DNA from: VGTK01 sp046327915
GTDB taxonomy: Bacteria; Desulfobacterota; Binatia; UBA12015
Direction: 5' to 3'
Assembly (NCBI GenBank): GCA_046327915.1
Contig: JAXLXO010000002.1
Location: 1-64,000, forward strand
DNA length: 64,000 bases
Shown here: positions 25,783 through 35,091 of the stretch, one piece after another
Numbering within the stretch: the first letter of the stretch is position 1
How the letters are laid out: each line of letters starts with the position of its first letter
The notes under the pieces: generated by a model
Seen by the model: the letters and a program-made list of their open reading frames with translations, nothing else
Told to the model about the DNA's origin: nothing
Database searches by the model: none
Program-made: the position numbers and the translations under genes

Positions 25783-26730
25783 TCAACGCACCGCCGCGCG
25801 GCCGATCGCGCGCAGGCGCGCGTCGCGCCGCGCACGCAGCTCGGCGGGAGACAGGCCGTCGAGGCTCGCGAACGCGCGATCGATGGCCTCGCCCGCGAGC
25901 CGGATCGCGGCCGCGGGATCGCGGTGCGCACCGCCGACCGGCTCGGGCACGACCTCGTCCGCGATGCCGAGCTCGAGGAGGCGCGGTGCGGTGAGCGCGA
26001 GCGAGTCCGCGGCACGCGCGATCAGCTCCGGCGAGCGCTGGCGCTCGAGGATCGACGCGCAGCCCTCGGGCGAGATCACCGCGAGGCACGAGTGCTCGAG
26101 CATCAGCAGCGCGTCGCTCACCGCGAGTGCGAGCGCGCCGCCGCTGCCGCCCTCCCCGATCACCACCGAGACGATCGGCACCGACAGTCCGGCGAGCTCC
26201 GCGATGCAGCCCGCGATCGACTCCGCGATGCCGCGCTCCTCGCTCTCCGTGCCGGGAAACGCGCCCTGCGTGTCGACGAAGGTCAGCAGCCCGAGTCCCG
26301 CGCGCGCGGCGAGACGAAACACGCGGCGCGCCTTCCGGTAGCCCTCGGGACGCGGCATGCCGAAGTTGCGCCGGACCTTCTCCGCCGTGCCGCGTCCGCG
26401 CTGGTGCCCGACGACCGCCAGCGCGCGCTCGCCGCGCAGCGCCAGCCCGGCGATCATCGCCGCGTCGTCGCCGAACGAGCGGTCGCCGTGCACCTCGACG
26501 AAGTCGGTGCAGAGGGCCGCGACGTAGTCGAGCGTGAACGGACGGTCGATGTGGCGCGACATCTGCACGCGCTGCCACGGCGTCAGGTGCGCGCAGGTAC
26601 GCCGCGACGACGCCTCCATCTCGCGCACCAGCTCGGCCTCGGTCTCGGCGTCGCCCTGCGCGCGCGCGGCGTCGCGCGCCCGGTCGAGGGCACGAAGGCC
26701 CTCCTCGAAGTCAAGATACGTGCGCCGCAT
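25783..26730 (-). CDS. accA: Acetyl-CoA carboxylase carboxyltransferase subunit alpha
   Basis: 315 residues, standard AccA length. The motif HGDRSFGDDAAMIAGLA (near 84-100), the GHQRGRGTAEKVRRNFGMP segment and IGEGGSGGALALAVSD are diagnostic. With AccD (not in the window) it transfers the carboxyl group from carboxybiotin to acetyl-CoA, the first step of fatty acid synthesis. The ATG has GAGGAG 4 nt upstream and overlaps the miaA 3' end by 20 nt. It is followed by 76 nt with no visible gene, then pheA. Confidence 0.95.
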   Translation of the reverse strand: MRRTYLDFEEGLRALDRARDAARAQGDAETEAELVREMEASSRRTCAHLTPWQRVQMSRHIDRPFTLDYVAALCTDFVEVHGDRSFGDDAAMIAGLALRGERALAVVGHQRGRGTAEKVRRNFGMPRPEGYRKARRVFRLAARAGLGLLTFVDTQGAFPGTESEERGIAESIAGCIAELAGLSVPIVSVVIGEGGSGGALALAVSDALLMLEHSCLAVISPEGCASILERQRSPELIARAADSLALTAPRLLELGIADEVVPEPVGGAHRDPAAAIRLAGEAIDRAFASLDGLSPAELRARRDARLRAIGRAAVR

Positions 26731-27673
26731 GCGCTCCTCGGTCGATGAAGTTGCCGATCCGTGCGAGGACGTCGCCGAGCGCCTCGCGCCCGTCGAGCCA
26801 CGCCGCGTCGGGCAGCGCCCGGAACCACGTGCGCTGCCGCTTCGCGTACTGCCGCGTCGCGGCGCGCATGCGCTCGATCGCCTGCTCGCGGTCGAGCGCG
26901 CCGCGCAGGTGCTCCAGCGCCTCGCGGTAGCCGATCGCCTGCAGCGGCTTGAGGTCCGGTGCGAAGCCGGCAGCGAGCACGGCCTCGGTCTCCGCGACGA
27001 GACCGTCGTCCCACATCTGGTGCGCGCGACGCGCGATGCGCTCCTCGAGATCCTGCGCCGGCGGACAGAGCACGAGCACCAGCACGTCCCACGGACGGTC
27101 GGCGAACGCGTGCTCCGCCTGCCAGTCGGAGAGCGGACGTCCGGTGATGCGCAGCACCTCGAGCGCGCGCGAGATGCGCACGGCGTCGCGCGGTGCGATG
27201 CGCGACGCGGCGTCTTCGTCGTGCCGCGCGAGCTCCGCATGCAAGGCCGCCGGTCCGTGCACCGCGAGCTCGCGCGCGAGCTCGGCGCGAATGCCCGGGT
27301 CGGCCGGTGGCGCCGGACAGAGTCCCTCGGTGAGCGCGCGCAGATAGAGCCCGCTGCCGCCGACGAGCAGGACGTTGCGGCCCCGCGCGAGCACGTCGCT
27401 CACGGTCGCGCGGCCGAGCTCCGCGAAGCGCGCGGCGTCGAAGTGCTGATCCGGCTCGACCACGTCGAGCAGATGGTGCGGCACGGCGGCGCGCGCGGCG
27501 GTGTCGGGCTTCGCGGTACCGATGTCGAGGCGGCGGTACACCTGACGCGAGTCCACGGAGACGATCTCGGCGTCGATGCGCGTTGCGAGCGCGACGCCGA
27601 GGTCGGTCTTGCCGCTCGCGGTCGGACCGACGAGTGCGACCAGCCGCGGCCGCGCCACCTGATCGCCGTCCAT
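26711..27673 (-). CDS. miaA: tRNA dimethylallyltransferase
   Basis: 320 residues; adds the isopentenyl group to A37 of tRNAs reading UNN codons. P-loop LVGPTASGKTDLGVAL is at 14-29, the substrate strand VSVDSRQVYRRLDIGTAKP follows, and QAIGYREAL lies in the C-terminal part. The ATG is 5 nt after the mutL stop, the usual mutL-miaA order. The 3' end overlaps accA by 20 nt. hfq, a common third member of this operon, is absent. Confidence 0.94.
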   Translation of the reverse strand: MDGDQVARPRLVALVGPTASGKTDLGVALATRIDAEIVSVDSRQVYRRLDIGTAKPDTAARAAVPHHLLDVVEPDQHFDAARFAELGRATVSDVLARGRNVLLVGGSGLYLRALTEGLCPAPPADPGIRAELARELAVHGPAALHAELARHDEDAASRIAPRDAVRISRALEVLRITGRPLSDWQAEHAFADRPWDVLVLVLCPPAQDLEERIARRAHQMWDDGLVAETEAVLAAGFAPDLKPLQAIGYREALEHLRGALDREQAIERMRAATRQYAKRQRTWFRALPDAAWLDGREALGDVLARIGNFIDRGAHAAHVS

Positions 27674-27678
27674 CGGGC

Positions 27679-29691
27679 TCACCGCAGCACGCGGCGCTGC
27701 AGCTCGGCGCGCGTCAGCTCGATCAGCAGGGGACGACCGTGCGGGCACGTCGCCGCGAACGGGATCGTGTCGAGGTCGGCGAGCAGACCGGTCATCTCCG
27801 CGCGCTGCAACGGATCGCCGAAGCGGACCGCGCCGTGGCAGGCGACGCGCGCGAGAAGCGCGTCGCGCGCCGTCGCCATCTGCTCGCTGCTGCCGATCTG
27901 CTCGAGGTCGCGCGCCATGTCGGCGAGCAGGCGCTCGGCATCGGTTGCGACGTCGAGCGCCACGGGGATCGCGCGCAGCAGGATCGAGCGGTCGCCGAAC
28001 CCCTCGAGGTCGAAGCCCGCGTGCACGAGCTGCTCGCGCGCGCCGATCAGCACCTCGCGCGCGGCGCCGTCGAGATCCACGACGCGCGGCACCAGCAGGC
28101 CCTGGCTCGGCGCGGCGGTCGCCGGTGCGGCCGCGCGCAGACGCTCGAAGCGCACGCGCTCGTGCGCCGCATGCTGGTCGACGAGCACCAGCGAGCTGCC
28201 CGCCTCGCACACGACGTAGCCGTCGAACGCCTGTCCGACGAGACGCATCGCCGCGAACGTCGGGCGCTGCGCGACGGGCTGCGCGATCGCATCCGCGTGA
28301 TCAGCGTCGTGCGGGTGGTCGCGCTCCTGCGCCCGCACCGCTGCGTCGGTCGCGCCGCGATGCGCGGCGCACGACGCGTGGTCGCGGTGCGGAGCCGGTG
28401 CTCCCGCCGATCGCGGCGCGGCCGGACGGAACAGCGGTGCGTCGCCGTGCGCGTCGCGCCGGATCGCGTAGCGCACCAGCGCCTCCTGCACGCGGCCGGT
28501 GCGCGCGGGCGCCGAGCCCGGCGACGCTCCGCCGTCGCTTGCGCTCGCCCGCGGTCCCGGGATGTCGAGCGCTGCGCCCCCTCGCGCGTCCGCGTCCGTG
28601 TGTGCGTCGGTCGCGACGTCGCTCGCGGCGCCGGGCCGCGGTACAGCAGCGGCGACGCCGTCGCCCGGCGCGACTGCGGCGTCGGCGAGCGCCGCGCGCA
28701 CGGCGCGCAGCACGACTCCGTAGATCAGATCCGGCTGCGCGAAGCGGACCTCGACCTTCGCCGGGTGCACGTTCACGTCGACGCTGCCCGCGGGCACCGC
28801 GAGGAACAGCACGACGCTCGGGTAGCGTCCCGACGGCAGCAGCGCGCGGTACGCGTCGAGCACCGCGCGCATCAGGACGCGGTCGCGCACGAGACGTCCG
28901 TCGACGAACGTCAGCACGCCCTTCGACTGCGGGAAGCTCTGCCCCGCCCGCGACACGAAGCCGTGCACGCGGACGCCGGACTCGCCGCGTTCCGTCGGCA
29001 CGAGAACGCGCGCGCGCTCCGCGCCGAGCACCTGCCGCACGCGCTCCTCGTGCCGCGTCACCGCCGGGTAGCGCAGGACCTCGCGGCCGCCGTTCACGCA
29101 GGTGAAGCCGACCTCGGGGTGGGCGAGCGCGAGGCGCTGCAGCAGCTCGGTGGCGTGCGCGAGCTCGGTCGCCGGCGTCTTCAGGAACTTGCGCCGCGCG
29201 GGCAGCGTCGCGAACAGCTCGCGCACGTCGATCGTCGTCCCGACCGGCGCGCCCGCGGGCACGGTGTCGCGCACGCGACCCTGCACGACGTCGAGCCTGA
29301 CGCCCGAGGATGCGTCGCGCGGCCGCGTCGTGATCGTGACCTCGGCCGCGGCCGCGATGCTCGCGAGCGCCTCGCCGCGAAAGCCGAGGCTCGCGAGATC
29401 GTCGAGGTCCTCGATGCGGCGCAGCTTGCTCGTCGCGTGGCGCAGGCACGCGCGCTGCGCGTCGTCGGGCGTCATGCCGTGGCCGTCGTCGCGCACGCAG
29501 ACGCGCTTGCGGCCGCCGTCCTCGAGGGTGACGTGGATCTCGCGCGCGCCCGCGTCGAGCGCGTTCTCGACCAGCTCCTTCACCACCGAGGCGGGACGCT
29601 CGATGACCTCGCCGGCCGCGATCTGGTCCGCGACCAGCGGGTCGAGCAGCGCGATGCGGCTCGGCGCCGCGGCCGCCGTCGCCGCGCTCAT
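27679..29691 (-). CDS. mutL: DNA mismatch repair protein MutL (endonuclease type)
   Basis: 670 residues. The GHKL ATPase occupies the first 330 (ELVENALDAGA, DDGHGM, LGFRGEALASI). A Pro/Ala/Asp-rich linker of about 110 residues follows. The C-terminal domain begins near 470. It keeps the metal-dependent nickase motif DQHAAHERVRFE (fits DQHA-x2-E-x4-E), ACHGAVRFGD and CPHGRPLLIELT. MutL here should therefore nick DNA itself, which fits the absence of mutH. The ATG is 4 nt after pgi's stop. Confidence 0.94.
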   Translation of the reverse strand: MSAATAAAAPSRIALLDPLVADQIAAGEVIERPASVVKELVENALDAGAREIHVTLEDGGRKRVCVRDDGHGMTPDDAQRACLRHATSKLRRIEDLDDLASLGFRGEALASIAAAAEVTITTRPRDASSGVRLDVVQGRVRDTVPAGAPVGTTIDVRELFATLPARRKFLKTPATELAHATELLQRLALAHPEVGFTCVNGGREVLRYPAVTRHEERVRQVLGAERARVLVPTERGESGVRVHGFVSRAGQSFPQSKGVLTFVDGRLVRDRVLMRAVLDAYRALLPSGRYPSVVLFLAVPAGSVDVNVHPAKVEVRFAQPDLIYGVVLRAVRAALADAAVAPGDGVAAAVPRPGAASDVATDAHTDADARGGAALDIPGPRASASDGGASPGSAPARTGRVQEALVRYAIRRDAHGDAPLFRPAAPRSAGAPAPHRDHASCAAHRGATDAAVRAQERDHPHDADHADAIAQPVAQRPTFAAMRLVGQAFDGYVVCEAGSSLVLVDQHAAHERVRFERLRAAAPATAAPSQGLLVPRVVDLDGAAREVLIGAREQLVHAGFDLEGFGDRSILLRAIPVALDVATDAERLLADMARDLEQIGSSEQMATARDALLARVACHGAVRFGDPLQRAEMTGLLADLDTIPFAATCPHGRPLLIELTRAELQRRVLR

Positions 29692-29695
29692 CGCC

Positions 29696-31126
29696 TCACA
29701 CCACGCGCTCGGGCAGCTTCGCCGCGAGCCAGCGCTCGATCTCCTCCCGCTCGTCCTCGTAGCCCGGCTTGCCGGCGAGACCGAAGGTGAGGCGTTTCCC
29801 CTCCTCCACCGCGGGCTGGTTGAACGGGTCGATGCCGAAGAGCGACGCCGTGAGCGCGGTCTCGACCTCCATCAGGTAGACCAGCTGTCCGATCGTGAAC
29901 GGCGTCAGGTGCGGCATCTCGATCGCGATCGTCGGACGGCCGCGTTTGTTGAGCGCGAGCTCCATCGCGCGCTGCTCCATCACGAGGAGCTCGCCGAGCT
30001 CGTGGCCGCCGAGATACGCGACGTCGACCAGGTCGGGGTAGCTGCGCGGGATCTCGAGCTGCACGCCGGCGTCGGCGACGCGCACGAAGGTGATCACCTT
30101 GTCGGCGGGACCGTCGAGGTAGAGCTGCATCTGCGAGTGCTGGTCGGCGGCGCCGATCGCGCGCACCGGCGTCTGCCCGATCGACAGGCGCCCGCCGTCG
30201 CGCTCGACGCGCTTGCCGAGGCTCTCCGCCCAGAGCTGGCACCACCAGTCGGCGAGCGGCACCAGGCGGTCGCTGTACGGCATCAGCACCGCGGTCGGCA
30301 CGCCGTGCAGGACGTCGAGCAGGTAGCGCACGCCCGCGAGCAGGGCCGCCGGGTTCTTCTCCGGGTCGGCGTCGCGGCAGCGCTGGTCCATGAACGCGGC
30401 GCCGTCGAGGATCTGCTCGACGTCGATGCCGAGCAGCGCCACCGGCAGCAGGTGCACCGAGCTCAACGCGGAGAAGCGTCCGCTCACCCCGCCCGGGAAG
30501 CTGGTCGACGGAAAGCCCTCGTCGTTGACGATCTGGCGCAGCGATCCCGACTCGGCGTCGGTGGTGACGATGATGTGCTTGACGTAGTCCATGGCGCCGA
30601 GCTCGCGCAGCAGGCGCTCGCGCACGATCAGGAACTGCGCCATGGTCTCCGACGTCTCGCCCGACTTGCTGATCACGTTGAACACCGTGCGCGACAGGTC
30701 GAGCTCGTCGAGCAGGCGCGCGAAGCTCGCCGGGTCGATGTTGTCGGCGACGATCAGCTCGGGCGCGTCGCGCTTCTTGCCGCGCGGGGTGGCGTCGAGC
30801 GCCGCCGCCAGGGCGCGCGCGCCGCGCGCCGAGCCGCCGATGCCGAGCACCACGAAGTGGTCGACGTCGTCGCGCAGCTGGTCCGCCATCGACAGCATCT
30901 CGCCGAGCGCGTCGCGCTCCTGCGGCAGGTCGAGGAAGGGGTGCAGGCCCTGCGCGCGCTCCGACTGCAGGGTCGCGATCGCGGACGCGAGCCGCGGCCG
31001 CAGCGTGGCGAGCTCCTCGGGGTGGATGCCGCTCGCGGCGCCGATGGTGCTCGAGAACACCCCGTTCAGGTCGATGCGAACCGGCTCCGGCTCCTGCCGG
31101 CGGCGGCCGCGGAAGGTCTGCGCCAT
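29696..31126 (-). CDS. pgi: Glucose-6-phosphate isomerase
   Basis: 476 residues, shorter than the 549-residue E. coli enzyme and closer to compact PGIs. Family motifs include VLGIGGSARGARAL (about 92-105), ISKSGETSETMAQF, and the DQHSQMQLYLDGP segment with the ring-opening His. It interconverts glucose-6-P and fructose-6-P. AGGAG lies 10 nt before the ATG. It diverges from rfaE2, with 57 nt between the two starts; that gap contains a small AGCAC/GTGCT hairpin. Confidence 0.93.
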   Translation of the reverse strand: MAQTFRGRRRQEPEPVRIDLNGVFSSTIGAASGIHPEELATLRPRLASAIATLQSERAQGLHPFLDLPQERDALGEMLSMADQLRDDVDHFVVLGIGGSARGARALAAALDATPRGKKRDAPELIVADNIDPASFARLLDELDLSRTVFNVISKSGETSETMAQFLIVRERLLRELGAMDYVKHIIVTTDAESGSLRQIVNDEGFPSTSFPGGVSGRFSALSSVHLLPVALLGIDVEQILDGAAFMDQRCRDADPEKNPAALLAGVRYLLDVLHGVPTAVLMPYSDRLVPLADWWCQLWAESLGKRVERDGGRLSIGQTPVRAIGAADQHSQMQLYLDGPADKVITFVRVADAGVQLEIPRSYPDLVDVAYLGGHELGELLVMEQRAMELALNKRGRPTIAIEMPHLTPFTIGQLVYLMEVETALTASLFGIDPFNQPAVEEGKRLTFGLAGKPGYEDEREEIERWLAAKLPERVV

Positions 31127-31183
31127 GTCCAGCCGCTCCTAACATCGCCTGCGGCAGCACTCCAAGCGTGCTAGGGCCGCGGC

Positions 31184-31711
31184 GTGGCGTCTCCCCGGTC
31201 GTACCGTGACAAGGTCGGCTCGCTCGATCGCGTCCGCCGCGCCGTGCGCGCGGCACAGCGCAGAGGCCAGCGGGTCGTGTTCACCAACGGCTGCTTCGAC
31301 CTGCTGCACCCCGGGCACGTGCGCTATCTGGCCGCCGCGCGGGGCGCCGGCGACCTGCTGGTCGTGGGCGTGAACAGCGACCGCTCGGTGCGCGGGCTGA
31401 AGGGCCCCGGACGTCCTGTCCAGACGGAGGACGCGCGCGCCGAGGTGCTGGCGGCGCTGCAGGCCGTGGACCACGTCGTGGTCTTCGACGCCCCGACCCC
31501 GCTCGCGCTCATCGAGGCCCTGCAGCCCGACGTGCTGGCGAAGGGCGCCGACTGGGCGGCGGATCAGATCGTGGGCGCCGACGTGGTGCGGGCGCGCGGC
31601 GGGAAGGTCGTGCGGGTCCGGCTGGTGCCGGAGCAGTCGACCACCCGGCTGGTCGAGCGGTCGCGCGCAGGAGGCGCGGAGAAGCCGGCGGGTCGCCGCC
31701 TCAGGCGGTGA
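31184..31711 (+). CDS. rfaE2: D-glycero-beta-D-manno-heptose-1-phosphate adenylyltransferase
   Basis: 175 residues: the stand-alone nucleotidyltransferase half of HldE. FTNGCFDLLHPGHVRYL (33-49) holds the HxGH-type motif, VGVNSDRSVRGLKGPGRPV follows, and GADVV/EQSTTRLV lies near the end. It makes ADP-heptose from heptose-1-phosphate for the LPS inner core. It is the only plus-strand gene between 3.1 and 61.3 kb. The kinase half, rfaE1, is separate, 5 kb away on the other strand. The start is a GTG with no clear Shine-Dalgarno. The last 11 nt overlap the rpmB end tail-to-tail; the C-terminal about 15 residues are Arg/Gly-rich. Confidence 0.9.
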   Translation: MASPRSYRDKVGSLDRVRRAVRAAQRRGQRVVFTNGCFDLLHPGHVRYLAAARGAGDLLVVGVNSDRSVRGLKGPGRPVQTEDARAEVLAALQAVDHVVVFDAPTPLALIEALQPDVLAKGADWAADQIVGADVVRARGGKVVRVRLVPEQSTTRLVERSRAGGAEKPAGRRLRR

Positions 31712-31916
31712 CCGAGCCGCGCGATCCCGAGACCTTGGTGACCTTGCCCGAGCGCAGGCAGCGCGTGCAGACCAGGATGCGGCGCACCGTGCCCTCGATG
31801 ATCGCACGGGCCGTCTGAAGGTTCGGCTGCCAGACGCGCTTGGTCTTGTTGTTGGCGTGGCTCACGTTGTGGCCGACCGAGCGGGTCTTCCCGCAGATTT
31901 CACAAGCGCGCGCCAT
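31701..31916 (-). CDS. rpmB: 50S ribosomal protein L28 (zinc-ribbon type)
   Basis: 71 residues. The fold is complete, with GKTRSVGHNVSHANNKTKR. Two CxxC pairs (C5/C8, CEIC; C50/C53, CTRC) would bind zinc; this is the C+ form, which is often controlled by zinc regulators in other bacteria. AAGGAG is placed 6 nt before the ATG. It is not followed by rpmG. It has its own promoter candidate just upstream. Confidence 0.96.
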   Translation of the reverse strand: MARACEICGKTRSVGHNVSHANNKTKRVWQPNLQTARAIIEGTVRRILVCTRCLRSGKVTKVSGSRGSVTA

Positions 31917-31969
31917 GGGGATCTCCTTCGACTGCCCTGCCCCGGCGGGCGCCGGGACGGAATCCAGCC

Positions 31970-31998
31970 CTCGTAACGGTGCGGATCCGCCTTGTAAA
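31970..31998 (-). promoter_or_regulatory. Candidate promoter for rpmB
   Basis: Minus strand TTTACA (-35, 5/6, at 31993-31998), a 17-nt spacer, TACGAG (-10, 3/6, at 31970-31975). Predicted start is about 31963, giving a leader of about 47 nt with a good ribosome-binding site. No Zur-like palindrome was recognised. Confidence 0.38.
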
Positions 31999-32025
31999 GG
32001 CCGGGATTCCGTTCTCCGCCCGGCC
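31999..32025 (-). terminator. Possible weak terminator after ridA
   Basis: Minus strand GGCCGGG, a 13-nt loop, then CCCGGCC followed by TTTAC. The 7-bp GC stem and short T-run begin 5 nt after the ridA stop codon. The T-run is only three long, so it may only attenuate. Confidence 0.33.
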
Positions 32026-32030
32026 GAAGA

Positions 32031-32417
32031 TCAGCCGGGCAGCACCGCGACGGCCTCGATCTCGACCCGGGCGCCGCGCGGCAGGCCCGCCGCGGCGACC
32101 GTCGAGCGCGCCGGATACGGCTCCGCGAAGTACACCGCGTAGACCTCGTTCATGGTCGCGAAGTCGGCCATGTCGGCGAGGAAGACGGTGGTCTTCACCA
32201 CGCTGCCGAGGCCCCCGCCGGCGGCTTCCAGGACCGCCGTCAGGTTGTCGAGTACCCGCCGCGTCTGCTCGGTGACGCCGCCCTCGACCAGCTGCCCGGT
32301 CGCGGGATCGAGCGCGATCTGCCCGGAGCAGTACACCGTCCGCCCCTCGACCCGCGCCTGCACGTACGGGCCGATGGCCGCCGGCGCGCCGGCGGTCGCG
32401 ACCACGCGGGCGCTCAC
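32031..32417 (-). CDS. ridA: RidA/YjgF family reactive-enamine deaminase
   Basis: 128 residues. Motifs AIGPYVQARVEGRTVYCSGQ and the strongly conserved Arg in YPARSTVAAAGLPRGARVEIEAVAV are present. RidA hydrolyses 2-aminoacrylate and other enamines released by PLP enzymes. The GTG start overlaps the MAPEG gene's stop (GTGA). It is on the relA transcript, as in many deltaproteobacteria. Confidence 0.93.
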   Translation of the reverse strand: MSARVVATAGAPAAIGPYVQARVEGRTVYCSGQIALDPATGQLVEGGVTEQTRRVLDNLTAVLEAAGGGLGSVVKTTVFLADMADFATMNEVYAVYFAEPYPARSTVAAAGLPRGARVEIEAVAVLPG

Positions 32418-32857
32418 AGGACGCTCCACAGCGCGAGCACCAGCATCCACAGGAGGAACGTCATGCCGAGCATGAACGCGACCGAGCGGTGCGGCTGCAG
32501 CCCGCGCACGTAGAAGATGGTGTGCGCGATGCGCGACAGCGCGAAGCCGCCGATCAGCAGGCGCGCCATGCCGAGCGACGGTCCGCTCAGCGCATAGATC
32601 AGCCCGACGCCGAAGAACGGCAGGATGTTCTCGAGATCGTTCAGCAGCGCGCGGCGCAGGCGCTCGATGCGCTCGTCCGGCAGCGTCGCCCCGCCCTGCG
32701 GCGACGCGCCGACGGCGGCGTAGTCCTCGGGCGACGCGAAGCTCGACAGCCGCATGCGCGTGGCGCTGGTGCGGAAGATCAGCATCAGCATCTTCAGCGC
32801 CAGGATCAGGTACCAGAAGGCGAACACCCGCACGGCGGGCTGGGCGAGCAGATCCAC
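32414..32857 (-). CDS. MAPEG-family membrane protein (microsomal GST-like)
   Basis: 147 residues with four hydrophobic helices (about 8-30, 72-92, 93-112, 124-147). The first loop ends in ERIERLRRALLNDLENILPFF, matching the (E)RxRR-x3-NDLEN-PFF signature of MGST1-type MAPEG proteins. These are trimeric inner-membrane proteins that conjugate glutathione or other thiols to lipophilic electrophiles. The bacterial substrate is unknown. It is inserted between relA and ridA, genes that are adjacent in related clusters. The start has GGAGGA 6 nt upstream. Confidence 0.82.
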   Translation of the reverse strand: MDLLAQPAVRVFAFWYLILALKMLMLIFRTSATRMRLSSFASPEDYAAVGASPQGGATLPDERIERLRRALLNDLENILPFFGVGLIYALSGPSLGMARLLIGGFALSRIAHTIFYVRGLQPHRSVAFMLGMTFLLWMLVLALWSVL

Positions 32858-32887
32858 GGATGTCCTCCTCGACGTCGTGCGCGCCGC

Positions 32888-35035
32888 TCAGGCGCGCAGC
32901 CGCTCGACGCGCATCACGCCCTTCACGCGCGTCAGGTTGCGCATGACGCGCGTCAGGTCGTCGGCGTGCTCGACCATGACCTCGAAGGTGTTGAGCGCCT
33001 TCCGGTCGGGCACGCTGCGCGACTCGGCCTTCGAGATGTTGATGCCGCTCTGCGCGATTGCCTTGGTGATCGCGGCGAGCTGTCCGGGCTCGTCGACGCA
33101 CATCACTTCCAGCCGCACCGGGCGCGGCGAGTACGCGACCTGATCCCAGACGCAGTCGACGCGCCGCTGCGGGTCGGCCTCGAGAACCTTCACGCAGCCC
33201 ATCGCGTGCACCGTCACGCCGCGGCCGCGCGTGATGAAGCCGGCGATGCGCTCGCCCGGCAGCGGATCGCAGCAGCGCGCGAAGCGCACGAGAACGTCGT
33301 CGACGCCGCTCACGCGCACGCCGCTCACGCCCGGACGCCGCGCCACCGCGCGGAAGAGCCGCTGCAGCGTGCTCTCCTTCTCCTGCGGCGACGCGAGGTC
33401 GGTGTCGGGCACGACGCGCTCGAGCACCTGGCGCGCGGTCAGCTTGCCGTAGCCCACCTGGCTGACCAGCGACTCGGCGTTCTTCAGCCCGATCTCGTGC
33501 GCGACGCGCTCGAGCGTGCCGTCGCTGCGCAGCTTGCCGAGGTCGAGGTGGTGCTTCGCGAAGTCGCGCGCGAGGATCTCGCGTCCGACCTCCATGCTGC
33601 GCGACGCCTGCGCGTTCTTGATCCAGGCGCGGATCTTTTCCTTCGCGCGCGGCGTCTTGGCCCACTTGAGCCAGTCGCGCGCGGGCGTCTGGCGCTTGGT
33701 GGTGATGATCTCGAGCGTGTCGCCGCTCTGCAGCTGGTAGCGCAGCGGCACGAGACGTCCCGCGACGCGCGCGCCGGAGCAGTGGTGTCCGACCTCGGAG
33801 TGGATGCGGTACGCGAAGTCGATCACGGTCGCGCCCTGCGGGAAGTTCAGCAGGTCGCCCTTCGGCGTGAACACGTAGACCTCCTCGGGAAAGAGGTCCT
33901 CCTTGAAGCTCTGCAGGAACTCGTGCGGGTCCTTGACCTGCTGCTGCCACTCGAGCAGCTGGCGCAGCCAGGTGAACCGGTGCACGTCCTGCAGGTCGAT
34001 GCCGGCGCCGCCCTTGTACTTCCAGTGCGCAGCGACGCCTTCCTCGTTGATCCGGTGCATCTCGGTCGAGCGGATCTGCACCTCGATGCGCTCGCCGCGC
34101 GGACCGATCACCGTGGTGTGCAGCGACTGGTAGCCGTTCGCCTTGGGCAGCGCGATGTAGTCCTTGAAGCGCCCCGGCACCGGCTTCCAGTGATTGTGCA
34201 CGACGCCGAGCGCCTCGTAGCACTCGCGCACGGAGTCGACGATGATGCGGAACGCGACCAGGTCGAAGACCTGCTCGTAGAGCAGGTTCTGGCTGCGCAT
34301 CTTCTGGTAGATCGAGTAGAAGTGCTTCGGCCGTCCGGTGATCGTGCACTCGATGCCGGCCGCCTCGAACTGCTTCTGCAGCACGGCCTGCACGTCGCGG
34401 ATGTACTTCTCGCGCTCGGTCTTCTTCTTCGCGACCGCGCGCTTCAGCTGGTAGTAGACCTCGGGATGGAGCGCGTGCAGGGCCGCGTCCTCCATCTCGC
34501 TCTTCATCCAGTAGATGCCGAGGCGGTGCGCGAGCGGTGCGTAGACGTCGAGCGTCTCCTGCGCGATCTTCGCCTGCTTGGTCGCCGACAGGCCGTTGAG
34601 CGTCCGCATGTTGTGCGTGCGGTCGGCGAGCTTGATCAGGATCACGCGCAGGTCGCGCGCCATGGCGAGGATCATCTTGCGGAAGTTCTCCGCCTGGTGC
34701 TCCTCGCGGCTGGTGAAGTTGATCTGGCTGATCTTGGTGACGCCGTCGACCAGGGTCGCGATCTCGGTGCCGAAGATCGCCTCGAGCTGGCCGAGGGTGG
34801 TCAGCGTGTCCTCGACGGTGTCGTGCAGGAGGCCGGTCGCGATGCTCGGCACGTCGAGCTTCAGCTCGGCGATGATGTGCGCGACCTCGAGCGGGTGCGA
34901 GACGTAGGGCTCGCCCGACGCGCGGCGCTGGTTCTTGTGCTTCTCGGCCGAGAACTCGTAGGCGCGGCGGATCACCTCGACCGGAGCGGCCGGGAGGTAG
35001 CCCTGAACCTTGCCCATGAGGGTTTCGACGCTCAC
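32888..35035 (-). CDS. relA: Bifunctional (p)ppGpp synthetase/hydrolase (Rel/SpoT)
   Basis: 715 residues. The HD hydrolase is intact (LLHDTVEDT, H71-D72, and KLADRTHNMRTL), so it should degrade (p)ppGpp. The synthetase domain has RPKHFYSIYQKM and FDLVAFRIIV. TGS (about 390-450), helical, zinc-finger-like (RFARCCDPLPGERI) and ACT domains follow. This is the single Rel/SpoT form rather than the RelA-SpoT pair. The start is a GTG. The 162 nt between it and gmk hold tandem hairpins instead of the expected rpoZ. Confidence 0.93.
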   Translation of the reverse strand: MSVETLMGKVQGYLPAAPVEVIRRAYEFSAEKHKNQRRASGEPYVSHPLEVAHIIAELKLDVPSIATGLLHDTVEDTLTTLGQLEAIFGTEIATLVDGVTKISQINFTSREEHQAENFRKMILAMARDLRVILIKLADRTHNMRTLNGLSATKQAKIAQETLDVYAPLAHRLGIYWMKSEMEDAALHALHPEVYYQLKRAVAKKKTEREKYIRDVQAVLQKQFEAAGIECTITGRPKHFYSIYQKMRSQNLLYEQVFDLVAFRIIVDSVRECYEALGVVHNHWKPVPGRFKDYIALPKANGYQSLHTTVIGPRGERIEVQIRSTEMHRINEEGVAAHWKYKGGAGIDLQDVHRFTWLRQLLEWQQQVKDPHEFLQSFKEDLFPEEVYVFTPKGDLLNFPQGATVIDFAYRIHSEVGHHCSGARVAGRLVPLRYQLQSGDTLEIITTKRQTPARDWLKWAKTPRAKEKIRAWIKNAQASRSMEVGREILARDFAKHHLDLGKLRSDGTLERVAHEIGLKNAESLVSQVGYGKLTARQVLERVVPDTDLASPQEKESTLQRLFRAVARRPGVSGVRVSGVDDVLVRFARCCDPLPGERIAGFITRGRGVTVHAMGCVKVLEADPQRRVDCVWDQVAYSPRPVRLEVMCVDEPGQLAAITKAIAQSGINISKAESRSVPDRKALNTFEVMVEHADDLTRVMRNLTRVKGVMRVERLRA

Positions 35036-35091
35036 CGCACGTCAAGGTAGGGCGGCTCTACCCCCACCGCAAGGGTTGCGGTCAATCGCCA

